Shown here in pieces: positions 43,437 to 51,601 of a stretch of 64,000 nucleotides of DNA. Made by a program: the position numbers and the translations under genes. Where the stretch lies: contig JBJKVP010000004.1 in assembly GCA_045562535.1 (NCBI GenBank), positions 122,735 through 186,734 of the forward strand, in the 5' to 3' direction. The notes beneath the pieces were generated by a model that was not told the origin of the DNA, did not search any database, and saw only the letters and a program-made list of their open reading frames with translations. The DNA comes from UBA6926 sp045562535 (GTDB taxonomy: Bacteria > Chloroflexota > Dehalococcoidia > UBA6926). Numbering within the stretch: the stretch's first letter is position 1; each line of letters opens with the position of its first letter.

Positions 43437-44198
43437 CTAAGGGCGCCCAGTCAAGCTTGTTAATACCTCAGGGCCATCTTCAGAAACCACAATACTATGC
43501 TCCCAATGGGCTGAAATACTGCCATCTTTAGTAGATACCGTCCATTTATCATCACCTACATTTGTCTGCCAATCACCTAACGTCAACATAGGCTCTATCG
43601 CTATGGCCAGCCCCTTAGATAAAAGCAATCCTTTTCCGGAAGAACCGTAATTAGGAACACTTGGTTCTTGGTGCATCTCTGTACCTATACCATGACCAAC
43701 ATATTCACGTATAATCCCATATCCTCGTTGTTCCGCATAAATCTGTATCGCATTAGAAATATCTCCTATACGATTACCTATTAAACTAGACTCGATTCCT
43801 TTAACCATAGATAACCTAGTATCCTCAACAAGTTTAGATGTTTCTTCTGGCACATCCCCTATACACAATGATATTGCAGAATCTCCATGATACCCCTCAT
43901 ATATGGCTCCACAATCGATCGACAGCACATCTCCGTCTTCGATTTTTCGGTCGCTGGGTATACCATGGACAATTTCTTCGTTAAATGATGTGCAAATATG
44001 AGCAGGATAATCCATATATCCTATAAAAGATGGTTTTCCACCCAGGGATACAATCTCTTTCCGAGCTATCTCGTCCAACATAGCGGTCGTTATACCCGGC
44101 TTGCAAGCATCTTTCAACACATCTAATACTTTAGCGACGATGTGACCTGCCTGGCGCATAAGGTCTATTTCTCTAGATGATTTAATACTAATTGCCAC
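43437..44198 (-). CDS. map: Methionine aminopeptidase type I
   Basis: Removes the N-terminal Met from new proteins. 253 residues. All five metal ligands are visible: two Asp in DVLSIDCGAIYEGYHGDSA, the His in GHGIGTEMHQEP, the Glu in AIEPMLTLG and the last Glu in HWEHSIVV. The substrate-binding His in PAHICTSFNEEIVHGIP is also present. Start is GTG at 44198, eight bases after the adk stop. Type I because there is no large insertion in the catalytic domain. Confidence 0.97.
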   Translation of the reverse strand: MAISIKSSREIDLMRQAGHIVAKVLDVLKDACKPGITTAMLDEIARKEIVSLGGKPSFIGYMDYPAHICTSFNEEIVHGIPSDRKIEDGDVLSIDCGAIYEGYHGDSAISLCIGDVPEETSKLVEDTRLSMVKGIESSLIGNRIGDISNAIQIYAEQRGYGIIREYVGHGIGTEMHQEPSVPNYGSSGKGLLLSKGLAIAIEPMLTLGDWQTNVGDDKWTVSTKDGSISAHWEHSIVVSEDGPEVLTSLTGRP

Positions 44199-44206
44199 TT
44201 GGTGCT

Positions 44207-44854
44207 CTATTTTCTGTCTATGACATCAAGTAGTTGCTTCTCAACAATAGAGATATCCTGCTCTCCGTTGATGCGAACCAATTTACCTTGTGATTCAAAA
44301 AAATGAATCAACGGAGCTGTCTCGTTTGAATAAACTTGCAACCTATTCCTAACGGTTTCAGCTTTATCATCATCTCGTTGATATAATTCTCCACCATCTA
44401 AATCACATACGCCAATTTCTTTCGGTGGATTACTTACAGCGTGGTACGGTGTCTGGCAAGTCCTACAAATGGACCGACCACTCAAACGTCGAATCAATTC
44501 TTCATCTGAAACATCCACTAGAATAGCCAAGTCGATTGATTCGTCTTCGGAATCAAGGGCTTGGTCTAAAGACGTCCCTTGGTTAACTGTTCTTGGGAAA
44601 CCGTCAAGAATATATCCACCTTTGGCATCATCCGCAGATATCCGTTCTAATACCATAGCAACAGTTATGTCATCAGGGACTAATTCTCCTTTATCCATGT
44701 AAGTCTTAGCTTTATTACCTAAATCAGTCCCTTGACCTAGCGCCGCTCTAAAAAGATCTCCTGTTGCGATATGCGGTGTTCCTAGTTTTCTAGAAATAAC
44801 CGCTGCTTGAGTTCCTTTACCTGCGCCGGGGGCACCTAACAAAATAATACGCAA
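44207..44854 (-). CDS. adk: Adenylate kinase (long, zinc-binding lid)
   Basis: Interconverts ATP + AMP and 2 ADP. 215 residues. P-loop GAPGAGKGT at 7-15; DGFPRT binds AMP; the LID domain contains CRTCQTPYH and then GVCDLDGG, giving a Cys-Cys-Cys-Asp zinc site typical of the long adenylate kinases of Gram-positive-like lineages. TTG at 44854 is the start, supported by AAAGG nine bases upstream. Positioned between secY and map, as usual. Confidence 0.97.
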   Translation of the reverse strand: MRIILLGAPGAGKGTQAAVISRKLGTPHIATGDLFRAALGQGTDLGNKAKTYMDKGELVPDDITVAMVLERISADDAKGGYILDGFPRTVNQGTSLDQALDSEDESIDLAILVDVSDEELIRRLSGRSICRTCQTPYHAVSNPPKEIGVCDLDGGELYQRDDDKAETVRNRLQVYSNETAPLIHFFESQGKLVRINGEQDISIVEKQLLDVIDRK

Positions 44855-44881
44855 TATACTAACCTTTCATTCATGTAAATA

Positions 44882-46216
44882 TCACATAAACCCTTCATAT
44901 TGACGTTGTAATAACTGAGACTGTAATTGCCTCATGGTATCCAATACGACTGCTACGACAATCAACAAAGCTGTTGAAGCCATTGCAGAAACTGGAACCC
45001 CCGTCAATATTAAAGCGAAAAATGGAACTATAGCTACCAACCCCAGAAAAATAGATCCTCCCCACGTAATTCGGGTCAAGATACGCATCAAATATTCGTG
45101 CGTTGGAGCCCCAGGCCTAATTCCAGGAATAAACCCTCCATTTTTTTGAAGGTTCTCCGCCATGTTCTGTTGCTGAAATATAACTATCGTATAGAAGAAA
45201 GTGAATCCAACTACTAACCAAAATAGGACTATCCAATAAAACGCCTCAGTTGGGCCTAAATTGCGTGTGAAAAAGTCCGCTATTCCTGCAACGGTTCCGT
45301 TAGATGATTGTTGAAAGTAACTTGCGATTGTCGGGGGTAACATAAGGATAGAGAAAGCGAAAATAAGCGGTATCATACCTGCCGAATTAATTCTTAACGG
45401 AATGTGGCTTGCACCAGACTGGCGATATACACGCCCTCTTTGTATAACGTTCTTACCATATTGGACTGGAATTCTACGCTGTGCCTCATTAAAGACAACT
45501 ATGAAATATACGACCACTAACCCACATATAGCAACAAGGATCATATCAGTAATATTATTACCAAAAAGAGCTGTACCAAAAACTTGAGGTAGTCCTGCTA
45601 CAATTCCTCCGAATATTATAAGAGATATCCCGTTACCTATACCATTTTCGGTGATAAGCTCACCGAGCCAAACAAGAAGCATTGTCCCCGCGGTCATGCT
45701 TAGTATCATGGCTAAAGAACCCAGGCCGCTACTTCCTACAGCTGGCCACATAGGATCCAATACACCCAAACGGCTAAGTAAAGACACTTGGCCATAAGCT
45801 GACCCAGCTGCAACCGGTACTGTCACCCAATGAGTATATTTATTAATTAGCCTTCTACCAGCCTCCCCTTCTTGCGACAATTCTCGTAAGCGAGGTATAA
45901 CTGGAACCATAATCTGAAAAATAATGCTTGAGGTAATGTAAGGGTATACACCCATGGCAGCAACAGAAAGGTTTCTCATTGCACCACCACTAAAAATATC
46001 CAACATCCCTAAAAGTTGGTTACTTTGGAAAAGTCTTTGAAGACCCTCAAGATCGACACCAGGCACTGGAACATGCGCTATAAACCGAAATAGCAAAAGT
46101 ATAGCGAAGGTGAATAATAGTCTGGCACGCAAATCTGGTTGGTACCATGCATCTATCATGGCTTGTATTAGCGCCGGACGTTGACCTTGTTGTTTTTCCG
46201 CTCTTGCAAAACTCAT
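44882..46216 (-). CDS. secY: Protein translocase subunit SecY
   Basis: Channel-forming subunit of the SecYEG translocase in the cytoplasmic membrane. 444 residues with ten membrane helices. Family signatures: RLLFTFAILLLFRFIAHVPVPG at the start of helix one, the plug region MLDIFSGGAMRNLSVAAMG, PYITSSIIFQ, GNGISLIIFGGIVAGLP, INSAGMIPLIFA, and the cytoplasmic loops RRIPVQYGK and GFIPGIRPG that contact SecA or the ribosome. It follows rplO by 17 bases; secE is not in the window. Confidence 0.98.
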   Translation of the reverse strand: MSFARAEKQQGQRPALIQAMIDAWYQPDLRARLLFTFAILLLFRFIAHVPVPGVDLEGLQRLFQSNQLLGMLDIFSGGAMRNLSVAAMGVYPYITSSIIFQIMVPVIPRLRELSQEGEAGRRLINKYTHWVTVPVAAGSAYGQVSLLSRLGVLDPMWPAVGSSGLGSLAMILSMTAGTMLLVWLGELITENGIGNGISLIIFGGIVAGLPQVFGTALFGNNITDMILVAICGLVVVYFIVVFNEAQRRIPVQYGKNVIQRGRVYRQSGASHIPLRINSAGMIPLIFAFSILMLPPTIASYFQQSSNGTVAGIADFFTRNLGPTEAFYWIVLFWLVVGFTFFYTIVIFQQQNMAENLQKNGGFIPGIRPGAPTHEYLMRILTRITWGGSIFLGLVAIVPFFALILTGVPVSAMASTALLIVVAVVLDTMRQLQSQLLQRQYEGFM

Positions 46217-46233
46217 AATCTTATAAAATAATC

Positions 46234-46704
46234 CTAATGAGGCCTACTTATAACAGGTTTTTCCAACTCATTAACCGTACCACCTGCAGATATAATTTTT
46301 TCCTTAGCAGCAACAGAAAATCTATGGGCGCTAACGGTGAGTGGCTGATCCAAAGAACCCTCGGATAAAATTACAACGGGCTCTCTTATAGTTTTTATAA
46401 TCCCGCGTTCTCGCAAAGTTTCAGGAGAAACCTCTGAACCTGACTCAAATTCTGAAAGTTTTTCTAAATTAACTGGCTGATATTCTATTCTAAACGGGTT
46501 CTTAAAACCTCTTTTATGAGGTAGCCTTTTTATCAAAGCGAGCTGTCCACCTTCAAATCCTCTACGAGGGCCAGCACCTGCTCGCGCTTTTTGCCCTTTT
46601 AAACCTTTACCTGAATATGTTCCGTGGCCAGACGCATTACCTCTTCCGACACGTCTTTTTCTTTTCTTTGAGCCAATAGCAGGTCTCAGTTCATTTTCAC
46701 GCAT
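46234..46704 (-). CDS. rplO: 50S ribosomal protein L15
   Basis: 50S protein linking 23S rRNA domains late in assembly. 156 residues. Recognised by RVGRGNASGHGTYSGKGLKGQKARAG broken across positions 18-43, the GFEGGQLALIKRLPHKRGF segment and VNLEKLSEF. The C-terminal part (SAHRFSVAAKEKIISAGGTV) is the classic L15/L18e domain. Four bases after rpmD. Confidence 0.97.
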   Translation of the reverse strand: MRENELRPAIGSKKRKRRVGRGNASGHGTYSGKGLKGQKARAGAGPRRGFEGGQLALIKRLPHKRGFKNPFRIEYQPVNLEKLSEFESGSEVSPETLRERGIIKTIREPVVILSEGSLDQPLTVSAHRFSVAAKEKIISAGGTVNELEKPVISRPH

Positions 46705-46708
46705 ATTA

Positions 46709-46912
46709 TTAACCTTCTTCTTCAGTAGTTTGTTCTCTGAGATCAGTTGTGACTAAATGCCTTACCTTTATCAACATCCCTCGGATAGATCGAGAATAGT
46801 CATGCTCCCGCTCATCTCCCATTTTCCTGAGACCTAAAGCTCTCAGGGTTTTCACCTGGTCAGATTTTTGGTTTATCGGACTTTTAGTCAATTTAACAAT
46901 GACTTTAGCCAT
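46709..46912 (-). CDS. rpmD: 50S ribosomal protein L30
   Basis: Small 50S protein, 67 residues. It begins AKVIVKLTKSPINQKSDQ and has TLRALGLRKMGDERE, followed by IRGMLIKVRHLVT; the final Glu-rich tail (REQTTEEEG) adds about seven residues to the typical 60. Its place between rpsE and rplO is the normal spc order. Eleven bases separate it from rpsE. Confidence 0.96.
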   Translation of the reverse strand: MAKVIVKLTKSPINQKSDQVKTLRALGLRKMGDEREHDYSRSIRGMLIKVRHLVTTDLREQTTEEEG

Positions 46913-46923
46913 TCTTCAAACTC

Positions 46924-47640
46924 CTACTTTGTCTCATCACTTTGATCGCCAGGTTCCACTTCAACATCTGTTGAATCAGAATCTGTAATCTGTTCATTAG
47001 TCTCGGAAATTACTAAATCTTCTGTGTCTTTATTATCTATCGAGTCAGTTACAATCTTAGAATCCTCTTCATCATCGACTTTCTCTATCGGAGGCAATGG
47101 AGCTTCTCCTCTAATAACACGTCTAATTGATGCCATTTCACGAGGGTCTCTCATCATTTGAAGACCTTTTAATGTCGCTTGGACAACATTTATGGGATTA
47201 CTGCTACCTTGAGATTTGGTTAAGATATCTCTTACTCCTGCTGCTTGAACAACTGCTCGCACGGCAGCACTAGCCCTAATACCAGTCCCAGGTGATGCAG
47301 GTTTCAGCATCACTTGAGCTCCTCCAAACCTGCTTACAATTTGTTGGGGAACACTACTTTCCACTAAATTAACGGGGATCATAGATTTTCTTGCTATTGC
47401 AGTCCCTTTCTGCACAGCTTCAGGGACCTCTTTAGCTTTACCAAGCCCAAATCCAACTTTACCTTTGCCATCTCCAACAACAACCAGGGCGTTGAAAGTA
47501 AAATTCCTACCTCCAGCAACGGTTTTAGCAACTCGTCGAATATCTACAACATTTTCCTGGACTCCATCGTTTTGGCGATCAGAATTATCACGTTGGTCAC
47601 GCCCACGATTCCTGGATGCTCTTGATCTACCTAGTGTCAT
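46924..47640 (-). CDS. rpsE: 30S ribosomal protein S5 with acidic C-terminal extension
   Basis: Fidelity protein of the 30S subunit. The core (about 25-178) has KTVAGGRNFTFNALVVVGDG, GKVGFGLGKAKEVPEAV, APGTGI-type turn SPGTGIRASAAVRAV and LTKSQGSSNPINVVQAT. The 238-residue length is about 70 more than normal: residues from about 180 form an acidic, low-complexity tail (DDEEDSKIV, TDSDSTDVEVEPGDQS). The N terminus is Arg/Asn rich. GAGGCGGG precedes the ATG. Confidence 0.97.
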   Translation of the reverse strand: MTLGRSRASRNRGRDQRDNSDRQNDGVQENVVDIRRVAKTVAGGRNFTFNALVVVGDGKGKVGFGLGKAKEVPEAVQKGTAIARKSMIPVNLVESSVPQQIVSRFGGAQVMLKPASPGTGIRASAAVRAVVQAAGVRDILTKSQGSSNPINVVQATLKGLQMMRDPREMASIRRVIRGEAPLPPIEKVDDEEDSKIVTDSIDNKDTEDLVISETNEQITDSDSTDVEVEPGDQSDETK

Positions 47641-47670
47641 GAATCCCGCCTCTCACAAAATAGAATATCT

Positions 47671-48039
47671 TCAAAAAATTAATCCTCCCTGTCGCGCACC
47701 TTCGGCTAATTCTTGGACGCGACCATGATATCGATAGCCACCTCGATCAAAAACCACAGAAGTAACTCCCTTTTCTTTAGCTCTCTCAGCTATAGCTGAG
47801 CCAACCATTCTTGATTTCGTTGATTTATTAGCATTTTTCGTTTCTTCTAATATTGCATCTTCAAGTGTTGATGCTGAAGCCAATGTTACTCCATTACTGT
47901 CATTAACTACTTGCGCATAAATATGATTAAGACTCCTAAAAACAGAAAGTCTAGGTCTATCTGCAGTGCCTTTTACTCGCCGCCTTAACCTAAGATGGCG
48001 CCGGTTCCTCGCTTGTCTATGTGATGTAATTCTGCTCAT
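47671..48039 (-). CDS. rplR: 50S ribosomal protein L18
   Basis: Binds 5S rRNA and joins it to the 50S subunit with L5. 122 residues. Patterns: RRHLRLRRRVKGTADRPRLSVFRS, HIYAQVVND, LASASTLE, and the end VVFDRGGYRYHGRVQELAEGAR with final GGLIF. Located between rplF and rpsE, which is standard. Basic N-terminal tail is of normal length. Confidence 0.98.
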   Translation of the reverse strand: MSRITSHRQARNRRHLRLRRRVKGTADRPRLSVFRSLNHIYAQVVNDSNGVTLASASTLEDAILEETKNANKSTKSRMVGSAIAERAKEKGVTSVVFDRGGYRYHGRVQELAEGARQGGLIF

Positions 48040-48048
48040 CGTAAATAT

Positions 48049-48594
48049 TTATTCCTTTCGTCCCGCTCCCTTTCCTTGTTTACGGCGAACTTGTTCACCA
48101 ACATAGCGAATTCCTTTGCCTGTATACACTCCAGGAGGACGTATAGCCCTAATTCGGGCAGCTTGCTGGCCTACCGCCTGTTTATCAATACCTTCCACGT
48201 GGACATTTACGTTCTCTTCGACAGTGACATCCACACCTTCGGGAGACATTAAATCCACAGGATGGGAATATCCTACAAAAAGAGTGATACCCCCGTTAGC
48301 AGGTTGAGCTCTATAACCAGCACCTCTGATTTCCAAAGATTTCTTAAAACCTTCAGATACCCCTATGACCATATTATTAAGCAGAGAACGAGACAAGCCG
48401 TGAATTCCCTTTTCGTTTTTATGCGATTCTTTAAGATTTACAGATACGATATCGCCATCCTTTTTAAAATTCACAGCTTCGTGAAAAACATACTCAAGCG
48501 TACCTTTTGGTCCTTTTACTAATACTTTACTTTCTTCAATAGAAACATCCACACCAGAAGGAACTGCTATTGGGGCAAGGCCAACTCTAGACAT
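48049..48594 (-). CDS. rplF: 50S ribosomal protein L6
   Basis: 50S protein near the GTPase-associated centre. 181 residues made of two repeated domains. Motifs: IAVPSGVDVSIEESKVLVKGPKG (spread across 7-33), the central GVSEGFKKSLEIRGAGYRA, LFVGYSHPV, and the C-terminal signature RPPGVYTGKGIRYVGEQVRRKQGK spread over the last 35 residues. Ten bases before rplR. Confidence 0.98.
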   Translation of the reverse strand: MSRVGLAPIAVPSGVDVSIEESKVLVKGPKGTLEYVFHEAVNFKKDGDIVSVNLKESHKNEKGIHGLSRSLLNNMVIGVSEGFKKSLEIRGAGYRAQPANGGITLFVGYSHPVDLMSPEGVDVTVEENVNVHVEGIDKQAVGQQAARIRAIRPPGVYTGKGIRYVGEQVRRKQGKGAGRKE

Positions 48595-48638
48595 GTCTTA
48601 TATCCTCCATGTACGCGGATTTATTCATATAATCATTT

Positions 48639-49040
48639 TTACCAAACATGGCACAGTAACTCCCCACCTATCCCTTGCTTTCTTGCTTCTCTACCAGTCA
48701 TCAATCCCTGCGAAGTCGAAACTATAGCTATACCAAGGCCTCCAAAAACTCTTGGTATCTCGCCTTTCTGTACATAAACACGTAATCCAGGTCGGCTAAC
48801 TCTTCTAAGGCCAATAATTGCGGGTTCATTGGATTCTAAGTAAGCCATCTTCAGCCGTATCTTTTTTTCGAGCGTATCTTCACCAATCAGTTGAAAGTCC
48901 TTTATGAATCCTTCTTTTTTTAGCAATTCACTTATAGCAACTTTTGTTCTTGATGCAGGTATCGAAATATTCTCATGCCGAGCCATCAAGCCATTCCTGA
49001 TTCTCGTAAGCATATCGGCTATCGGATCATTTACTGCCAT
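48639..49040 (-). CDS. rpsH: 30S ribosomal protein S8
   Basis: Primary 16S rRNA-binding protein; in some bacteria it represses the spc operon by binding its mRNA. 133 residues. Family pattern: DPIADMLTRIRNGLMARHENISIPAS, LLKKEGFIKDF, and the C-terminal RVFGGLGIAIVSTSQGLMTGREARKQGIGGELL, broken over the last 45 residues. Placed between rpsZ and rplF, as expected. Confidence 0.98.
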   Translation of the reverse strand: MAVNDPIADMLTRIRNGLMARHENISIPASRTKVAISELLKKEGFIKDFQLIGEDTLEKKIRLKMAYLESNEPAIIGLRRVSRPGLRVYVQKGEIPRVFGGLGIAIVSTSQGLMTGREARKQGIGGELLCHVW

Positions 49041-49049
49041 TATTTACTC

Positions 49050-49235
49050 CTACCAACTCGATTTCTTTACACCTGGAAGCTGTCCGGTTAAAGCTCTTGA
49101 CCTAAAACATAGTCTGCATAAACCGAACATTCTGTAATATGCTCGTGGCCGGCCACATACATTACAGCGGTTGTTAAACTGCACTTTATACTTTGGTTTG
49201 CGCTTCCATTTCTCAATTTTTGATTTCTTAGCCAT
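49050..49235 (-). CDS. rpsZ: 30S ribosomal protein S14, type Z (zinc-binding)
   Basis: A 61-residue S14 of the short zinc-binding form, a 30S head protein. The four zinc Cys are in RCNVCGRPRAYYRMFGLCRLCF, split as CNVC and CRLC. The N terminus AKKSKIEKWKRKPKY and the end GQLPGVKKSSW are standard. The stop touches the spacer before rpsH (nine bases). The ATG is immediately after the rplE stop. Confidence 0.97.
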   Translation of the reverse strand: MAKKSKIEKWKRKPKYKVQFNNRCNVCGRPRAYYRMFGLCRLCFRSRALTGQLPGVKKSSW

Positions 49236-50027
49236 CTAACTTGCCTCCTGCCTAACAAATGGCATTCCCAGCATTTCTAGTAATCTCATACCTTCTTGAT
49301 CTGATTTTGCAGATGTTACGATGCTCACTTGTAAACCTCTAATCTTATCAACTGTGTTAAAGTCGATCTCCGGAAAAATAATCTGTTCAGTTAATCCCAT
49401 ACTATAATCGCCTCGACCATCAAATCCTTTACGTGATAATCCTCTAAAATCTCTCGTGCGTGGCAGTGCGATGCTTATCAGGCGATCTAGAAAAAACCAC
49501 ATTCTAGTACCTCTTAAAGTGACGGCTGCCCCGATGGGCTGTCCTTCCCTAATTTTAAAACCTGCTATAGCTTGCTTCGCACGGGTTACAACGGGTTTCT
49601 GCCCGGCAATATTAGCCAGATCGCGCTGTATTCCCTCTAAGGCTCTAGCCTCTTCACGAGCCTCACCAGCACCAATATTTATAACTATCTTCTTAACAGC
49701 GGGGGCTTCCATAATATTCTTATATCCAAATTCAGCAACTAAAGCAGCTAGGGTTTCATTTCGGTATTGTACAAGCAGTCTTGGTTGGTCATTTTGAGCT
49801 GGCTTTTTTTGAGCTGGCTTTGCTTTCGTCGTAGCACTACTCGTTTTTGACCCTTTTGCTTTTGATGCCGTCGTTTTGGTCTTAACAGATTTTGTTTTTG
49901 CTGCAGTGGTTTTTTTTGCGCGCGAAGCCGCAGGTGCTTTAGTCGCAGCACCTTCTTTAGTAGCTTCTTCTTCCGCTGCCCCAGAAGGAACAGGCGGAAG
50001 ATATCCTAATCTATTGTCTCTCTGCAT
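49236..50027 (-). CDS. rplE: 50S ribosomal protein L5 with basic N-terminal extension
   Basis: L5 binds 5S rRNA and forms a bridge to the 30S head. The core begins near residue 84 (RLLVQYRNETLAAL) and contains VKKIVINIGAGEA, QKPVVTRAKQAIAGFKIREG, IGAAVTLRG and GRGDYSMGLTEQIIFPEI; it is the normal 180 residues. Before it are about 83 extra residues, mostly Ala/Lys/Thr/Ser with many Lys-x-Lys and Ala-Lys pairs, a disordered basic tail. No Met occurs in the tail after the first residue. The start lies 22 bases inside rplX and has no clear ribosome binding site, so translation may depend on coupling. Confidence 0.94.
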   Translation of the reverse strand: MQRDNRLGYLPPVPSGAAEEEATKEGAATKAPAASRAKKTTAAKTKSVKTKTTASKAKGSKTSSATTKAKPAQKKPAQNDQPRLLVQYRNETLAALVAEFGYKNIMEAPAVKKIVINIGAGEAREEARALEGIQRDLANIAGQKPVVTRAKQAIAGFKIREGQPIGAAVTLRGTRMWFFLDRLISIALPRTRDFRGLSRKGFDGRGDYSMGLTEQIIFPEIDFNTVDKIRGLQVSIVTSAKSDQEGMRLLEMLGMPFVRQEAS

Positions 50028-50323
50028 TTTTTACACTGCCGCACTTTCCGTCCGTCATCCAATCTAATAAAACTAACTCCAACTGCCTCATCACAATGCG
50101 GACAAACCAGACGAAGGTTAGATAGGGACAAAGGACTAGGTTTTTCGATAATACCGCCTTGCTGTACACCAGGTTGAGTCCTCGTATGTCGTTTAACTAA
50201 ATTAATCCCTTGAACCAAAGCTCTGCCTTTTTCAGGGATAACACGCTCTACTTCTCCTCTTTTGTTTATATCTTTTCCAGCAATAACCAAAACAGTATCA
50301 CTTTTCTTTATCTTCGCAGCCAT
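50006..50323 (-). CDS. rplX: 50S ribosomal protein L24
   Basis: 50S assembly-initiator protein with a KOW motif. 105 residues. Visible: KKSDTVLVIAGKDINKRGEVERVIPEKGRALVQGINLVKRH broken over 6-46, the GGIIEKPSPLSLSNL segment and a C-terminal Cys-containing zinc-finger-like end (LVCPHCDEAVGVSF and VRQCKKC). The two CxxC pairs are seen in many bacterial L24. Overlaps rplE by 22 bases and starts one base after rplN. Confidence 0.97.
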   Translation of the reverse strand: MAAKIKKSDTVLVIAGKDINKRGEVERVIPEKGRALVQGINLVKRHTRTQPGVQQGGIIEKPSPLSLSNLRLVCPHCDEAVGVSFIRLDDGRKVRQCKKCRETID

Positions 50324-50324
50324 A

Positions 50325-50693
50325 CTATAAAACCTCCGAAGCTAAAGATATGATTCTCATAAAATTCTTTTCTCTAAGTTCACGGGCAACTGGGCCAAAT
50401 ATCCTAGTCCCTCTAGGAGCATCTCGATCGTTGAGAATAACAGCTGCATTCTCATCAAATCTTATATACGAGCCATCCGGTCTACGGTGAGGTTTAACAA
50501 CTCTTACAATAACTGCTCTAACCACTTCACCTTTTTTTACTGCGCTGTTGGGTTGCGCGTCTTTTACGGACGCGACTATCACATCTCCAACAGACGCATA
50601 ATGTCTCCTTGTTCCTCCAGGAACATTAATGCACTGTATCTCTCTTGCTCCAGAATTATCTGCAACTTGTAACCTCGATTGAGTTTGAATCAT
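50325..50693 (-). CDS. rplN: 50S ribosomal protein L14
   Basis: 50S protein at the interface with the 30S subunit. 122 residues, one of the most conserved in the window: MIQTQSRLQVADNSGAREIQCI, the GDVIVASVKDAQPNSAVKKG segment, AVIVRVVKPHRRPDGSYIRFDENA and RIFGPVARELREKNFMRIISLA. The start codon overlaps the rpsQ stop by four bases (ATGA). Confidence 0.98.
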   Translation of the reverse strand: MIQTQSRLQVADNSGAREIQCINVPGGTRRHYASVGDVIVASVKDAQPNSAVKKGEVVRAVIVRVVKPHRRPDGSYIRFDENAAVILNDRDAPRGTRIFGPVARELREKNFMRIISLASEVL

Positions 50694-50971
50694 CTCATCC
50701 CACTTTCATCCGACAAAAGTTCATCGACAGCACCTTTATCGATCACTTCTATCAACCGCCATCGTTTTTGTTTAGACAATGGCCGAGTCTCTTGGATTCT
50801 TACTAAATCACCAATTCCTGAAGATCCGTTCTCATCGTGAACTTTAAATTTTGTGGTTCTCGTCACAGCTTTTCTATACAACTGATGCGTACTTTTTCTA
50901 TCTACGGCAACGACAACAGTTTTATCCATTTTCGCACTGACCACTCGCCCTATTCTGGTATTACGATCCAT
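50690..50971 (-). CDS. rpsQ: 30S ribosomal protein S17
   Basis: Primary 16S rRNA-binding OB-fold protein. About 93 residues. Signatures: RNTRIGRVVSAKMDKTVVVAV, then HQLYRKAVTRTTKFKVHDE and DLVRIQETRPLSKQKRWRL. A GTG at 50977 and an ATG at 50971 are in frame; GAGGTG sits five bases before the ATG and includes the GTG, so I use 50971. It overlaps rpmC by 11 bases and rplN by four. Confidence 0.97.
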   Translation of the reverse strand: MDRNTRIGRVVSAKMDKTVVVAVDRKSTHQLYRKAVTRTTKFKVHDENGSSGIGDLVRIQETRPLSKQKRWRLIEVIDKGAVDELLSDESGMR

Positions 50972-51182
50972 TTTCACCTCTAGATTCGATTGTTAGAAGC
51001 TCTCTTTCTCTCTGTACCGTTAGTAAGCGTGCGACAGTTTTCCGAACTAATCTACTCTCAGATGTATTATCCAGTTGCCTGGTAACCGCGCGAAACCTCA
51101 AGTCAAACACTTCTCTTCTTGCCTTTTCAAGTTCTTCTTTAATTTGTTCATCATTTAAAGCTTTTATTTCAGATATATCCAT
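50961..51182 (-). CDS. rpmC: 50S ribosomal protein L29
   Basis: Small helical hairpin protein near the tunnel exit, contact for trigger factor and SRP. 73 residues. Pattern: ISEIKALNDEQIKEELEKARREVFDLRFRAVTRQLDN across the first helix and loop, then RKTVARLLTVQRERE in the second helix. Five bases after rplP and overlapping the start of rpsQ. Confidence 0.97.
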   Translation of the reverse strand: MDISEIKALNDEQIKEELEKARREVFDLRFRAVTRQLDNTSESRLVRKTVARLLTVQRERELLTIESRGENGS

Positions 51183-51187
51183 AATAA

Positions 51188-51601
51188 TTAATCAATCTCC
51201 CGTTTAACAATTTGTGTTTTTATTGGGAGTTTATCTTGCGCTAATTTCATCGCTCTTCTTGATAAATCTTCTGGAACCCCTGCTATTTCAAACATTATTC
51301 TGCCTGGCTTAACAACAGCAACCCAGCCCTCTACATTACCTTTTCCTGAACCCATTCGGGTTTCCAGAGGTTTTTGAGTAATGGATTTATGCGGGAATAC
51401 CCTTATCCATATTTGTCCACCTCTTCGAACATGCCTAGTCATAGCTCGACGCGCAGCCTCGATTTGCCTGCCAGTGATCCATGCTTGTTCTAAAGCCTGG
51501 ATACCGAATTCGCCGAACGCAATAGAACTACCTTTTTGAGCCAACCCACGACGTCTCCCTCGGTGCATTTTTCGGTATCTAACTTTGTTGGGCTGCATCA
51601 T
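51188..51601 (-). CDS. rplP: 50S ribosomal protein L16
   Basis: Organises the 50S A site and tRNA-entry region. 137 residues. Motifs: MQPNKVRYRKMHRGRRRGLA, FGEFGIQALEQAWITGRQIEAARRA (across 29-53), IRVFPHKSITQKPLETRMGSGKG, and MFEIAGVPEDLSRRAMKLAQDKLP. The start overlaps the rpsC stop by one base (TAATG), so they are coupled. Confidence 0.98.
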   Translation of the reverse strand: MMQPNKVRYRKMHRGRRRGLAQKGSSIAFGEFGIQALEQAWITGRQIEAARRAMTRHVRRGGQIWIRVFPHKSITQKPLETRMGSGKGNVEGWVAVVKPGRIMFEIAGVPEDLSRRAMKLAQDKLPIKTQIVKREID

